Part shown: one piece after another, positions 9,682 to 18,832 of the stretch
How positions within the stretch are numbered: the stretch's first letter is position 1
Layout: each line of letters opens with the position of its first letter
Assembly (NCBI RefSeq): GCF_001597735.1
Contig: NZ_LUTS01000002.1
Span: 124,001 to 188,000, forward strand
DNA length: 64,000 nucleotides
DNA from: Neptuniibacter pectenicola
Lineage (GTDB): Bacteria; Pseudomonadota; Gammaproteobacteria; Pseudomonadales; Balneatricaceae
Direction of reading: 5' to 3'
Position numbers and translations under genes: made by a program
The notes under the pieces: model-generated
Database searches by the model: none
What the model was told of the DNA's origin: nothing
The model's input: only the letters and a program-made list of their open reading frames with translations

Positions 9682-11071
9682 CTAAAAAAGTACTGTTTTT
9701 TGATGCGCTAAACGCGCCTGATGTAAATGTAAATGCGATATCCATTTTTGACGGTAGCTGCGCATTGGCTGCGCAAACGGTGTAGTGCGTACTTGTATTT
9801 TGATCGAATAGATCGATATGCTCAGGCCCGATTAATGCTAATGTACCCAGTGGTAACGAGCTATCAACCGCAATGGAAAGCTGCGTGAGCTGAGGAGAAA
9901 ACGCCTCCAGTTCAATTTGATAGTGGTTACAGACGTGTCCATTAATGATCTGATAAAGCGCCCCACGATCACGGGCGACCTCAATGATTAATTCAGTTTT
10001 TGTTTGTAATGCATAAGAGACAGCCAACAGCGTTGTAATGAAAATACAGAAATAGCCCAGTAGTCGCGGTCTTAATATAGTCTTGACGCGTGGAGTGAAT
10101 CGGTTGTTTTTCGGCGCTCGGTCAGTGAGCGATTGCTCTGAATAAAACCCGATCAGGCCTGTTTCCTTACCCAGTTTTACCATCACCGTGTCACAGGCAT
10201 CGATACAGGCGGCACAGTCGATACAGGCTGCTTGTAGACCATCTCTAATATCAATACCTGTCGGGCACACTTGCACGCAAATAGAACAATCGACACAGTC
10301 ACCTTGAGTTTCATCTTTACCGCGAAGGTGTGATCGTGGTTCTCCGCGGGCACGGTCATAGGTCACCGTGTAGGTTTTGTCATCAAACATCACCCCTTGA
10401 AAGCGGGAGTAAGGGCACATGTGTAGGCAGACCTTTTCTCTTACGAGACCTGCATTGGCATAAGTGAGGAGGGACATAATAATCAGCCATGAGAGGCCGA
10501 AAAGTGAGAGATCTAACTGAATCAGATCGGCGATTAATAGGTCGATAGGTACAAAGTAACCACTGAAGGTGAGTGCAGTGGCAAACGAGAGTAACAGCCA
10601 CAAGCTATGTTTCACCATGCGTTTAACTAGGGTAAGACCTCGGAGTGAACCTTGTTCAAGCTGAGCACGTTTGGCAGCGCGCCCTTCAACCATCTCTTCA
10701 ATACGAATAAATAACCATGTCCATATAGATTGAGGGCAGGCAAATCCACACCAGACACGTCCCCAGCCCACGGCCATAAAGAAGAGCAAGCTCGCGCCGC
10801 AGATCATCATGCCAGCAAGTATCGGTAAGTCGTACCACGAGAGTTCGGCACCAAATAAGAAAATTCGGTGGGCGTTGACATCAAACATGATTAGCGGCTG
10901 CCCGTTAATGCGTACCCACACTAAGATAAAAAACAGCCCGAGCAGTGGCCAGCTCACCAAACGGCGTAAGTTTTGGTAAACCCCTTCGATAAGTTTTACA
11001 TGAAATTTACCATTACCGGGTAGCGGGGGGGATTCATGTAATGTGACGAGTGGAATCTGAGTATGTTTCAT
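9671..11071 (-). CDS. ccoG: Cytochrome cbb3 oxidase accessory protein CcoG (FixG/RdxA)
   Basis: 466 residues from the ATG at 11071; an in-frame TTG at 11110 would add 13 residues but neither start has a clear Shine-Dalgarno sequence. The protein has several membrane helices (starting near residues 30, 75, 150 and 180, and again near 330), a WCGFACPQ motif, then a ferredoxin-like domain with CVDCSICVQVCP and CIDCAACIDACD, each a 4Fe-4S motif. The C-terminal ~110 residues are a periplasmic FixG immunoglobulin-like domain. CcoG is a cupric reductase needed for copper insertion during cbb3 oxidase assembly. The ccoNOPQ and ccoI genes are not in this window, so the gene is detached from its usual operon. 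Confidence 0.93.
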   Translation of the reverse strand: MKHTQIPLVTLHESPPLPGNGKFHVKLIEGVYQNLRRLVSWPLLGLFFILVWVRINGQPLIMFDVNAHRIFLFGAELSWYDLPILAGMMICGASLLFFMAVGWGRVWCGFACPQSIWTWLFIRIEEMVEGRAAKRAQLEQGSLRGLTLVKRMVKHSLWLLLSFATALTFSGYFVPIDLLIADLIQLDLSLFGLSWLIIMSLLTYANAGLVREKVCLHMCPYSRFQGVMFDDKTYTVTYDRARGEPRSHLRGKDETQGDCVDCSICVQVCPTGIDIRDGLQAACIDCAACIDACDTVMVKLGKETGLIGFYSEQSLTDRAPKNNRFTPRVKTILRPRLLGYFCIFITTLLAVSYALQTKTELIIEVARDRGALYQIINGHVCNHYQIELEAFSPQLTQLSIAVDSSLPLGTLALIGPEHIDLFDQNTSTHYTVCAANAQLPSKMDIAFTFTSGAFSASKNSTFLAPY

Positions 11072-11181
11072 GGGTGCCGGTACTTTTTGTAATGACTGAT
11101 AGGGGCCCAATGTATAGCAATTAAAAAATAGGAACAGGCATAGAAAAATAAATTATAATAGGTACAGATAAAGGGGGAGCG

Positions 11182-12618
11182 ATGGGTTATCGGTATCAAC
11201 AACTTGAGCGAGAACTGATAGAGCAAATATCTTCAGGCCGGATTCCTGTGGGGAGCAAGCTCCCATCAATACGGTTACAGTGTCAGCAAACGGGCTTTTC
11301 TAAAGCGACAGTCATACATGCATATGAGCGATTAGAAGCGGCTGGTTTTGTTGAGGTGAGGAGAAAGTCCGGCTATTTCGTTTCAGCCCAGCAGGACGCG
11401 GAGCCGGGTTTAGCCGCGATTGAACCAACGCTTCCGCAGGTGATGACTGAACCGCACTTGATTGATATGAGCGACGTGATGAGGGATATCATGACGCATA
11501 ATGCGGCGTTTGATATCGCTCCCCAAATGGATAAGCGTTCCCAGCGGCCAGTGGGTATCACAGATTTGAATCGCTGCTTAGCCAGGGCGCTCCGCCAACA
11601 AGCCGGTTCTGCCCATCAATATTATGATGAACCTGCTGGGCTACTGAGCTTACGTCAGCAGATTGCGCAACGTTATCAACGTTTAGGCTGCCATGTTAAT
11701 GAAGCGGATGTCCTGATTACTGCAGGGTGTCAGCATGGATTATCGTTAGCGCTACAGTCGTGTTGTAAGCCTGGGGATATTGTTGCGGTAGAATCTCCCG
11801 GTTTTTATGGTGTGCTGCAATTATTAGAAAGCATGGGACTACAGGTGTTAGAAATTCCGGTTACCGCACACGAGGGGCTCTCTATTGAAGCGCTTTCAAA
11901 CGCGTTAGGTAAATGGGAGATTGCCGCTTGTGTAGTAACGCCCGCTTTTGCGACGCCATTGGGGTCCGTCATGCCGGTGAACGAACGGAAAAAGCTCATT
12001 CAGCTCGCAGAACAGTTCGGATTTACGATTGTTGAAGATGATATTTACGCTGACTTGTCCTTTGGTACGCGTCAGCCACCGTTAAAGCAGTTGGACCAAA
12101 GCCAACATGTCATATTATGTGGTTCCTACTCCAAGTCATTATCAAGGGAGTTGAGGCTAGGTTGGGTTATTGCGAGCCATGGACAAGCGGCCTTAATGGG
12201 GTTGAAAATGGTGAATATATTAGCGTTAAGTCGATTTACGCAACAAGGCCTCGTTGAATACTTAAATGAGGGTATGTATGAAAAACACCTTCGTAAGTTA
12301 AAACCTTTACTCAAAGCGCAACGGGATCAGCTTATTGAACTGTTGTTTCAGTCTTGGCAATCGTTGGGCGAGATACGTATTAGTCAGCCGCAAGGTGGGT
12401 TGGCATTGTGGGTTGAGCTTGAGGAGCGGTTTAATGTGGCGGCGTGTTATTTAGACGCGCGTCGCAAAGGTATTGTTATTACCCCTGGCAATCTATTTAC
12501 CGCACAAGACCAGTTTAAACACTGTTTACGTATTAGCTTTGCCCATCCATGGAATGATCAACGGAAAGAGGCTATTAAGCGCTTAGGGGCGATTTTATTA
12601 CAAAAAGGCCTGTCATAG
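11182..12618 (+). CDS. MocR-type regulator (GntR winged helix plus class I aminotransferase domain)
   Basis: 478 residues. Residues 1-75 are a GntR-type winged helix (LEREL...IPVGSKLPSIR...GFSKATV); residues ~110-470 have the fold of a PLP-dependent aminotransferase. The PLP lysine is probably Lys318 in GSYSKSLSRELRLGW. Proteins of this layout (PdxR, GabR, TauR and others) sense vitamin B6, GABA, taurine or amino compounds. The target cannot be read from context: ccoG is the divergent neighbour and a zinc operon follows. The ATG follows AGGGGGAG. MocR proteins often control the divergent gene, but a link to ccoG would be surprising. Confidence 0.9.
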   Translation: MGYRYQQLERELIEQISSGRIPVGSKLPSIRLQCQQTGFSKATVIHAYERLEAAGFVEVRRKSGYFVSAQQDAEPGLAAIEPTLPQVMTEPHLIDMSDVMRDIMTHNAAFDIAPQMDKRSQRPVGITDLNRCLARALRQQAGSAHQYYDEPAGLLSLRQQIAQRYQRLGCHVNEADVLITAGCQHGLSLALQSCCKPGDIVAVESPGFYGVLQLLESMGLQVLEIPVTAHEGLSIEALSNALGKWEIAACVVTPAFATPLGSVMPVNERKKLIQLAEQFGFTIVEDDIYADLSFGTRQPPLKQLDQSQHVILCGSYSKSLSRELRLGWVIASHGQAALMGLKMVNILALSRFTQQGLVEYLNEGMYEKHLRKLKPLLKAQRDQLIELLFQSWQSLGEIRISQPQGGLALWVELEERFNVAACYLDARRKGIVITPGNLFTAQDQFKHCLRISFAHPWNDQRKEAIKRLGAILLQKGLS

Positions 12619-12729
12619 CGGCAGGCTAGACTCATCTATCTTTTGTCGGGCTGTCTGCCTGTGGATTATGCTAGTGCTTAAAAGGTAGTAGGGTAGGTTG
12701 TCGTTGATAACAGAAAAGCGGTATAGTTA

Positions 12730-12744
12730 TGTTATATTATATCA
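12730..12744. promoter_or_regulatory. Zur-like operator upstream of the zrgA-like gene
   Basis: TGTTATATTATATCA differs by one base from an ideal gammaproteobacterial Zur core (TGTTATAWTATAACA), counting either base at the centre as allowed. It lies 16-30 bases before the start of a His-rich zinc-handling protein, where a repressor would block RNA polymerase or early elongation. What is seen is the near palindrome and its place; zinc control by Zur is inferred. Confidence 0.7.
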
Positions 12745-12759
12745 TTTATTGCTGAGGTT

Positions 12760-13407
12760 ATGATGTCTTTAAATATGCGTTCTCTTTCTATTAGTAGCGC
12801 TATTGCTGCGTGTTTGGTTAGCCCTTACTCTCTTGCACTAGACGCGCATGTCCATGGTGCGGCGGTTTTGGAGGTTGCAAAAGAGGGAGGGGAGATTGAA
12901 GCCGTACTTCGGTCGCCCATGGCAAATATTGTGGGCTTTGAATACGAAGCAAGATCGGCGGAAGATAAAGCGACACAAGCTAATGCCTTAGAAATCCTTA
13001 AAAATGCGAATAATATATTGAAACTTTCTGCCTCGGCGCACTGTCTGAGTGACAATGTTGAGGTGGTTTTAGGGCACGACGATCATGACGGGCACGATGA
13101 CCATGATGGACACGATGACCATGATGGACACGACGACCATGACGACCATGACGGGCACGACGATCATGACGGGCACGACGATCATGACGGACACGACGAT
13201 CATGATGGACACGAGGATCATGAAGGTCATGCCGATATTACAGTCACGTACCGTTTTACATGCAGTAATCCTGATGCGTTGACTGATATGAACGTTGGCT
13301 TATTTGACGCATTTAACAGGGTCGAAAAGCTTCATGTTAACCTGATTACAGATAAGGGTGCTCAGCAGTTTGAGCTAACGCCGTCTTCTAACCATTTCAA
13401 ATTTTAA
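12760..13407 (+). CDS. zrgA: ZrgA-like periplasmic zinc-uptake protein (DUF2796), His-rich
   Basis: 215 residues (213 if translation begins at the second ATG at 12763, which has better spacing from GAGG). A signal peptide runs to about SLALDAHVHG, leaving an early His pair on the mature protein. The middle (about residues 105-155) is a run of HDDHDG units with more than 20 histidines, typical of metal-scavenging loops. Flanking parts match DUF2796: HVHGAAVLEVA near the start and a conserved Cys pair (AHCLSD and FTCSNP) that may form a disulfide. Vibrio cholerae ZrgA of this family belongs to a zinc-repressed uptake operon. A Zur-like box precedes it and an ABC transporter follows 26 bases later. 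Confidence 0.85.
   Translation: MMSLNMRSLSISSAIAACLVSPYSLALDAHVHGAAVLEVAKEGGEIEAVLRSPMANIVGFEYEARSAEDKATQANALEILKNANNILKLSASAHCLSDNVEVVLGHDDHDGHDDHDGHDDHDGHDDHDDHDGHDDHDGHDDHDGHDDHDGHEDHEGHADITVTYRFTCSNPDALTDMNVGLFDAFNRVEKLHVNLITDKGAQQFELTPSSNHFKF
13077..13220 (+). repeat. 18-base tandem repeat coding for His/Asp linker
   Basis: About eight imperfect copies of an 18-base unit such as GACGGGCACGACGATCAT encode HDDHDG repeats in the middle of the zinc protein. One copy is shortened (DDHDDHDG), as expected from slippage during replication. The number of copies is likely to vary between strains and would change the number of metal-binding histidines. Confidence 0.9.
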
Positions 13408-13433
13408 TCATGTGCTAGGTCTTTATTTTTAAA

Positions 13434-14138
13434 ATGAAAAAAGTAGCCGTAACGATCGATGACCTTGTTTTTAACTGGGGGGATCATACCCCTTGTTTAA
13501 GCATTCCTAAGTTTGAACTCTATTGCGGCGAAAAGGTTTTTATAAAAGGACCTTCAGGTAGCGGCAAAAGCACACTCCTCAATATGTTGGGGGGTGTGCT
13601 GCTACCGGAGACTGGGGGGATTAGGGTGCTCGAACATGATTATTCAACGATGCGGGCGTCGCAGTTGGATAGATTCAGAGCGGACCATATCGGCTTTATT
13701 TTTCAGCAGTTTAACTTATTGCCTTTTTTAAGCTTATTGGACAATGTCTGTCTCCCCTGTCGTTTTTCGGCTAAGCGTAGAGCGCGAGCAATCGAGGAGT
13801 TTGGTTCTGTCGAGCAGGGGGCCGAGGCGCTGCTTGCACGGTTAGGTTTAGCTGAGGCCTCTCTGTATCAGAAAGATGTTGCAGCGCTGTCTGTTGGACA
13901 ACAACAACGGGTGAGTGCCGCAAGAGCGATTTTAGGGGCTCCTGAAATAATTATTGCTGATGAGCCTACCTCCGCGCTTGATACAGAATTGCGTGATCAG
14001 TTTCTGGCTTTATTGTTATCTCAATGCGAGTTGTCAGGTTCTACATTGATTTTTGTTAGTCACGATAGCTCATTAGAGCACCATTTTTCTCAACGAGCGC
14101 AGCTAATGCCTTCTGCTAATGGGGGGTACAGCTTATGA
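13434..14138 (+). CDS. ABC transporter ATP-binding protein (LolD/MacB type, zinc operon)
   Basis: 234 residues, a single ATPase domain. Walker A is GPSGSGKST (about residues 39-47), the Q-loop is FIFQQFNLLPF, the signature is LSVGQQQRV and Walker B is IIIADEPTSALD. Its class is the LolD/MacB/FtsE group that partners with FtsX-like permeases acting on periplasmic or envelope substrates rather than the type that imports with a binding protein. It overlaps the permease gene by four bases. In the DUF2796-ATPase-permease-DUF3299 gene order seen in Vibrio and other marine bacteria these genes are linked to zinc supply; the exact transported entity is unclear. Confidence 0.9.
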   Translation: MKKVAVTIDDLVFNWGDHTPCLSIPKFELYCGEKVFIKGPSGSGKSTLLNMLGGVLLPETGGIRVLEHDYSTMRASQLDRFRADHIGFIFQQFNLLPFLSLLDNVCLPCRFSAKRRARAIEEFGSVEQGAEALLARLGLAEASLYQKDVAALSVGQQQRVSAARAILGAPEIIIADEPTSALDTELRDQFLALLLSQCELSGSTLIFVSHDSSLEHHFSQRAQLMPSANGGYSL

Positions 14139-15394
14139 CATTGTTACATTTAGCGTGGAAAAGCTTTTTAAACAGAAAGGGCACACTCCTGATGATGCTG
14201 CTGTCTATCAGTATGAGTGTCGTTTTGTTATTGGGTGTAGATATTATAAGGCAGCAAGCAAAAGAGGGCTTTTCATCAACCGTATCCTCTACTGATCTTA
14301 TCGTGGGGGCGCGCAGCGGACAGATAAACTTACTTCTGTATTCGGTTTTCCATATTGGTAATGCAACGAATAATATCAGGTGGAAAAGCTACGAGGCGAT
14401 AAGCCAAGACGCGAGTGTTAAATGGAGTATTCCGCTCTCTTTGGGCGATTCACATCGGGGCTTTAGGGTATTAGGGACCTCTTCAGCCTATTTTCAGCAT
14501 TATCGTTACGGTGCTAAACAGCGACTCTCTTTTTCTCAAGGACAAGCTTTTGATGGCTTGTTTGATGTAGTGATTGGTTCAGAGGTCGCCAAACAGTTAG
14601 GGTATCGCTTAGGCAGCTCTGTGGTTATCGCCCATGGTATGGGTAATGCGAGCTTGATGAAGCATGATGATAAACCTTTTAAGGTTGTCGGCATTTTACA
14701 AGCGACAGGTACGCCAGTTGATAAGACGCTTATTGTCTCATTGGCGGCGATCGAAGCGATTCATGTGGATTGGAAGTCGGGCGTACAGTTGCCGGGATCT
14801 AAAGTGACACCGGAGCAAGTTCTTAATATGGACCTTGAGCCTAAGCAGATTACTGCATTTATGTTGGGGCTTAATTCACGGCTGTCTACGTTTCATCTTC
14901 AGCGTAAAATTAATCAATATCGCAACGAACCCCTTATGGCGATTTTACCCGGTTTAGCGCTGCAGGAATTATGGGGTATGTTTTCATTTGTTGAAAAAAC
15001 ACTGTTTGCTATCTCTGCGCTTGTGGTTGTGTCAGGGGTGCTGGGGTTGTTGGCTTTGCTATTAAGTAGCTTACATGAGCGTCGTCGAGAGATGGCTATA
15101 TTGCGCTCTGTGGGTGCGCGGCCTATACATATATTGACCTTATTGATATTGGAATCATTGCTGGTAACTGTGTTGAGTGTGGCGCTGGGTGTTGGCGTAC
15201 TTTATCTCGTTATGTTGTATGCTGGGACGTTAATACAGGATCAATTTGGGGTACGTTTAGTGATACAAAGCTTAAACTTATGGCAGTGGCAGTTAATTGC
15301 TATGGTGGTTGCTGCGGGTGCTTTAGCGGGTCTTGTGCCGGGTTACCGTGCTTATAGATACTCTTTAGCAGATGGTATGTCGATCAAGTTATAA
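14135..15394 (+). CDS. FtsX/MacB-type ABC transporter permease
   Basis: 419 residues. One N-terminal membrane helix (about 15-37), a periplasmic domain of about 240 residues (MacB_PCD-like), then three C-terminal helices (about 285-310, 330-355, 380-405) in an FtsX domain with the conserved ERRREMAILRSVGARP segment. This 1+3 layout belongs to mechanotransmission ABC systems such as MacB and LolCE. Coupling to the ATPase is shown by the ATGA overlap. The link to zinc comes only from its place between the ZrgA-like protein and DUF3299. Confidence 0.9.
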   Translation: MTLLHLAWKSFLNRKGTLLMMLLSISMSVVLLLGVDIIRQQAKEGFSSTVSSTDLIVGARSGQINLLLYSVFHIGNATNNIRWKSYEAISQDASVKWSIPLSLGDSHRGFRVLGTSSAYFQHYRYGAKQRLSFSQGQAFDGLFDVVIGSEVAKQLGYRLGSSVVIAHGMGNASLMKHDDKPFKVVGILQATGTPVDKTLIVSLAAIEAIHVDWKSGVQLPGSKVTPEQVLNMDLEPKQITAFMLGLNSRLSTFHLQRKINQYRNEPLMAILPGLALQELWGMFSFVEKTLFAISALVVVSGVLGLLALLLSSLHERRREMAILRSVGARPIHILTLLILESLLVTVLSVALGVGVLYLVMLYAGTLIQDQFGVRLVIQSLNLWQWQLIAMVVAAGALAGLVPGYRAYRYSLADGMSIKL

Positions 15395-15407
15395 CAAGAG
15401 ATGTGGA

Positions 15408-15944
15408 ATGTATAAAAATATTGTTCTTGCCCTATGGCTGATAGTTGCACCGAGTGTTGTGAGTGCAGAAGAGGTCATTAACGGTGAACCTGTTAAAAAT
15501 GTAGAGTGGGAACAGTTGATGCCTGCTGATTTTTCAATGGATGCACTCTTCGAAAATTCAGATCAGCTGGCTTCTATTGATGATTTTGATCCTAAAGCCC
15601 AGCAGTTGCTGGACGAGATGATGGCTGCCATGCAATCAGCACCGACAGTACCTGACTTTGATGGGCAAATGATTAAAATTCCAGGTTATGTCGTGCCGGT
15701 TGAATCGGAGGGCACTAACGTCACTGAATTTTTCTTAGTCCCTTATTTTGGTGCGTGTATCCATGTGCCGCCACCGCCCTCTAATCAGATTATCTATGTG
15801 CATTTTGAACCGGGTACGCGGATTGAGAACTTGTACGATGCGGTGTGGATTAGTGGTCGTTTAGAGACGCAAACAGTGGTGAATGACCTTGCAACCTCTG
15901 GTTATCGGATGGAAGCGTTTCAAATTGAGCCTTATGATCTGTGA
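15408..15944 (+). CDS. DUF3299 exported protein of the zinc operon
   Basis: 178 residues from the ATG at 15408, which follows AAGAG with proper spacing; an earlier in-frame ATG at 15372 lies inside the permease gene and would spoil the signal peptide. Residues 1-20 are a clear signal peptide ending in SVVSA-EE. The body has the DUF3299 signature KIPGYVVPVE...FFLVPYFGACIHVPPPPSNQ with an invariant-looking Cys and His that could bind metal. DUF3299 genes often accompany DUF2796 and this ABC pair. Function is not established; a periplasmic metal chaperone is an inference. Confidence 0.82.
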   Translation: MYKNIVLALWLIVAPSVVSAEEVINGEPVKNVEWEQLMPADFSMDALFENSDQLASIDDFDPKAQQLLDEMMAAMQSAPTVPDFDGQMIKIPGYVVPVESEGTNVTEFFLVPYFGACIHVPPPPSNQIIYVHFEPGTRIENLYDAVWISGRLETQTVVNDLATSGYRMEAFQIEPYDL

Positions 15945-16046
15945 TTGGGTTATCATCTAGCCTTTGCCTTTAGACTATAAATGACTGGTGTCACTTCAGG
16001 GCTATGGGTAGAATCTCCCTCTTATTTTTAGCCTAGGTTATTTATT

Positions 16047-16985
16047 GTGGAAGAAATCATCGCAGTTATCCTCGATTCCGGACGCACCGGATTGGATATG
16101 GGGTTATATATCCTGTTGCCGATAATGGTGGTGATGTCCGCATTTATGAAGCTGCTTGACGCCAAAGGTGTCTTGAGTTGGCTTTCAAACCTACTGGCAC
16201 CGTTTGCGCGCATCTTTGGCATCCCCGGGCTTGGCATTTTCGCCATGATTAAGTTGCTATTCGTTAGCTTTGCCGGCCCTATCGCCACGTTAGCCTTGAT
16301 GGATAGAAACGGTACATCCCGCCGTTATATCGCTGCTACGTTAGCGATGGTACTCGCTATGTCTCAAGCTAATGCAACGTTCCCGCTCAGTGCTGTTGGG
16401 CTTAATATTGGCGTTATTTTGATTACATCGGTGATTGGTGGCTTAGCGGCCGCTGCATTTACCTATTATGTACTGACGCGTAATTTAACGGATCCGGATA
16501 CCGATGAAACGATTGTAAAGTCGACTGCGCCTGAGGAAGAGAAGAAAACTGTTATTCAGATCTTGGGGGATGGTGGTCAAGAGGGGATGAAGATCGTTTT
16601 CAGTATGTTACCTATGCTGATTTTAGCTATATTCTTAGTGAACGTGTTTGAAGCGACAGGCGTAATTAGCCTGTTAAGTTCACTACTTGCACCTATGTTG
16701 GCGGTGATCGGCTTACCCGAAGCGACTGTTTTACCTATAGTGACTAAGTTTATTGCCGGCGGAACCGCCTTTATGGGGATTACGATCGACCTGATGAATG
16801 ATGGGCTGATCAGCGTGAATGAACTGAATCGTATGGCAGGGTTTGCCACTAACCCATTGGATGTAGCGGGTATCGCCATTTTTGCGGCGGCAGGTAAGCG
16901 CATCAGCCAAGTGATTCGCTATGCGGTCTATGGTGGCTTGTTTGGTATGACCTTAAGGGGCGTGCTACATCTGCTAATCTTTTAA
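16047..16985 (+). CDS. Nucleoside-recognition (Gate) domain membrane protein
   Basis: 312 residues from a GTG start. Two related hydrophobic halves (about residues 1-150 and 180-310) each show the Gate/nucleoside-recognition fold, with similar stretches LLAPFARIFGIPGLGI and LLAPMLAVIGLPEATVLP in the two halves, pointing to an internal duplication. This family includes SpmA/SpmB and YjiG/YjiH; the substrate is not known. The gene is alone and its stop overlaps the stop of the minus-strand zinc-ribbon gene by four bases. Confidence 0.85.
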   Translation: MEEIIAVILDSGRTGLDMGLYILLPIMVVMSAFMKLLDAKGVLSWLSNLLAPFARIFGIPGLGIFAMIKLLFVSFAGPIATLALMDRNGTSRRYIAATLAMVLAMSQANATFPLSAVGLNIGVILITSVIGGLAAAAFTYYVLTRNLTDPDTDETIVKSTAPEEEKKTVIQILGDGGQEGMKIVFSMLPMLILAIFLVNVFEATGVISLLSSLLAPMLAVIGLPEATVLPIVTKFIAGGTAFMGITIDLMNDGLISVNELNRMAGFATNPLDVAGIAIFAAAGKRISQVIRYAVYGGLFGMTLRGVLHLLIF

Positions 16986-17182
16986 CGATTCAGCACTAGC
17001 TGTGGGCCTTTTGTGCTGGCCGTAATTGTATGCTTAGCAAATACGCCGTAAATGTGTCCGCAGCCATCACAATAGGCCACTTGAAACCACGGATGCTTAT
17101 CACGGCCTCTCTCTTCACTGTCTTTTGAAATAATATGCTCAACACCTGAGATTGAACATTCAGGGCATTTAGGTTCAGCCAT
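16982..17182 (-). CDS. Small zinc-ribbon protein
   Basis: 66 residues. Two CxxC pairs, KCPEC near residue 6 and YCDGCGH near 40, form a probable zinc ribbon, with a HPWFQVAYCDGC stretch between. A competing reading frame on the same strand at 16996-17190 is also open but lacks paired cysteines in this pattern and is taken as a shadow. It sits downstream of purT in the same direction (119 bases away). I recognise no named family; nucleic-acid or protein binding is a guess. Confidence 0.65.
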   Translation of the reverse strand: MAEPKCPECSISGVEHIISKDSEERGRDKHPWFQVAYCDGCGHIYGVFAKHTITASTKGPQLVLNR

Positions 17183-17301
17183 TGGGTCACTCCGGTTTAA
17201 AATGTTTATGCGGTTACTCTTAGTAACTCATATGGCCTAAAGGTTCCCTAGCGAGCAACAACGCACGGCATTTATTTTAATCCGTGCGCTGTTTGGCAAA
17301 G

Positions 17302-18483
17302 CTATAGGGCTACGTTAACCGATGTCGAGCCACGAATGGCTTTCTCTTTAGCGGCTTGTACTGTTTCATCCCGAGCCAATACAACGCCCATGCGACGCTG
17401 GCCAACCACTTCAGGCTTACCGAAGAGTCTGAGCTGAGTATTAGGTTCTGCAAGCACCTGCTGCAAATTTCCAAAGCGCGCTTGACTTGATTCCCCTTCA
17501 ACAAGAATAACGCTGGAGGCGGAAGGGCCATGAAAATGGATATTGGGAATAGGGAGACCCAAAATAGCACGGGCATGTAGAGCGAACTCAGAAAGATCTT
17601 GGGAGATCATCGTAACCATGCCTGTATCATGGGGGCGAGGTGAAACTTCACTAAAGTAAACATCATCACCTTTAATGAACAGCTCTACACCAAAGATCCC
17701 ATGTCCGCCTAATGCCGCTGTTACCTTACTGGCAATATCACGAGACTTTTCTAGTGCGATAGGGCTCATGGCCTGAGGCTGCCATGATTGTCTGTAATCA
17801 CCATTGACTTGTACGTGACCAATCGGCTCGCAGAAGCTGGTATTACTATCGTGACGAACGGTAAGTAATGTGATCTCATAATCAAAGTCGACAAAGCCTT
17901 CTACAATGACTTTGCCTTTCCCCGCGCGTCCACCTTCTTGAGCATAATGCCAAGCACTTTCAACCTGTTCCGCTGATTTAAGTGTGCTTTGCCCTTTACC
18001 GGAAGAGCTCATAACGGGTTTCACAACACAGGGCAGGCCGATTGCGTCAACTGCTGCGATATATTCATCATGGGTGGTAGCGAAACGGTAATTAGATGTT
18101 GGGATATTGAGTTCTTCAGCGGCTAAGCGGCGAATGCCTTCGCGGTTCATGGTTAATTGAGTTGCGCGTGCGGTAGGAATAACATTAAAGCCTTCCTTCT
18201 CAAGCTCAACCAGCGTGTCAGTGGCAATGGCTTCTATTTCAGGCACAATCAGATGTGGTTTTTCTAATTCGATAACCTTACGTAGGGCATCACCATCGAG
18301 CATTGAGATGACATGGCTTCTATGGGCAACGTGCATACCCGGTGCATTTTCATAGCGATCGACAACAATGACCTCTGCACCTAAACGCTGTAGCTCAATG
18401 ACGACTTCTTTACCAAGCTCTCCGCCACCACACATTAATACTCGCGTTGCTGATGGTGAAAGAGGTGTCCCTATCTGTAGCAT
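17302..18483 (-). CDS. purT: Formate-dependent phosphoribosylglycinamide formyltransferase (GAR transformylase 2)
   Basis: 393 residues, the E. coli PurT length. The N-terminus [18 protein letters not shown] is the nucleotide-fold loop; [31 protein letters not shown] (ATP-grasp P-loop) and [16 protein letters not shown] motifs follow in order. The enzyme joins formate to GAR using ATP in step 3 of purine synthesis, as an alternative to PurN. It is monocistronic and transcribed away from a long non-coding region that contains a separate, oppositely directed RNA-like element. I see no PurR box. Confidence 0.97.
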   Translation of the reverse strand: MLQIGTPLSPSATRVLMCGGGELGKEVVIELQRLGAEVIVVDRYENAPGMHVAHRSHVISMLDGDALRKVIELEKPHLIVPEIEAIATDTLVELEKEGFNVIPTARATQLTMNREGIRRLAAEELNIPTSNYRFATTHDEYIAAVDAIGLPCVVKPVMSSSGKGQSTLKSAEQVESAWHYAQEGGRAGKGKVIVEGFVDFDYEITLLTVRHDSNTSFCEPIGHVQVNGDYRQSWQPQAMSPIALEKSRDIASKVTAALGGHGIFGVELFIKGDDVYFSEVSPRPHDTGMVTMISQDLSEFALHARAILGLPIPNIHFHGPSASSVILVEGESSQARFGNLQQVLAEPNTQLRLFGKPEVVGQRRMGVVLARDETVQAAKEKAIRGSTSVNVAL

Positions 18484-18565
18484 TATCTAATCCTCAGCGT
18501 GAAAAAATTTCAAGTATTATACGGTGCAAATTGTGACAATCACCAGCAGAATGGAAACTGTCAGC

Positions 18566-18571
18566 TATAAT
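18566..18571 (+). promoter_or_regulatory. Consensus -10 box before the structured RNA candidate
   Basis: TATAAT is a perfect sigma-70 -10 element. No good -35 is seen at 17 bases, though TGTGACA lies further upstream. Transcription from here would begin near 18578 and run rightward into the structured region at 18600-18865, away from purT. Confidence 0.5.
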
Positions 18572-18606
18572 TATCTAGGTTGCTTCTCTTTACAGTGAGG
18601 CAGCCG

Positions 18607-18663
18607 ATGGGAACATGGGCCTTTGTTGTTTTGTTAGGATTGTGTCTGAATAGCAAAGGCTGA
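18607..18663 (+). CDS. Possible 18-residue hydrophobic leader peptide
   Basis: A short frame ATG to TGA encodes MGTWAFVVLLGLCLNSKG, a hydrophobic peptide of the kind seen in small membrane proteins or leader peptides. It is preceded by GTGAGGCAGCC, an acceptable ribosome-binding site. It lies in the 5' arm of the structured RNA candidate, so translation of it could alter the long-range pairing. It may be chance. Confidence 0.25.
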   Translation: MGTWAFVVLLGLCLNSKG

Positions 18664-18832
18664 GCTGTATTGTGAAGGCCGATATTTGCACAGTGAATAA
18701 TCAATTAAGAAGGTGATAAGCACCGTTGCAGATAGCACTGTCAGCGCATATCGACTTCATCGATGTTCCTCGTCACATTGTTTACTTTTTGCCTGAAAAA
18801 GGCCGATTAGTCGGAGTATCCATCCGGCAGGA

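Noticed and set aside
13085-13282. Met/Thr repeat protein in another frame of the His-rich gene
   Set aside because: It is a frame shadow of the HDDHDG repeats; no ribosome-binding site and the main frame has a signal peptide and family motifs.
16996-17190. Alternative minus-strand frame over the zinc-ribbon gene
   Set aside because: It lacks the paired CxxC motifs that make the 16982-17182 frame convincing.
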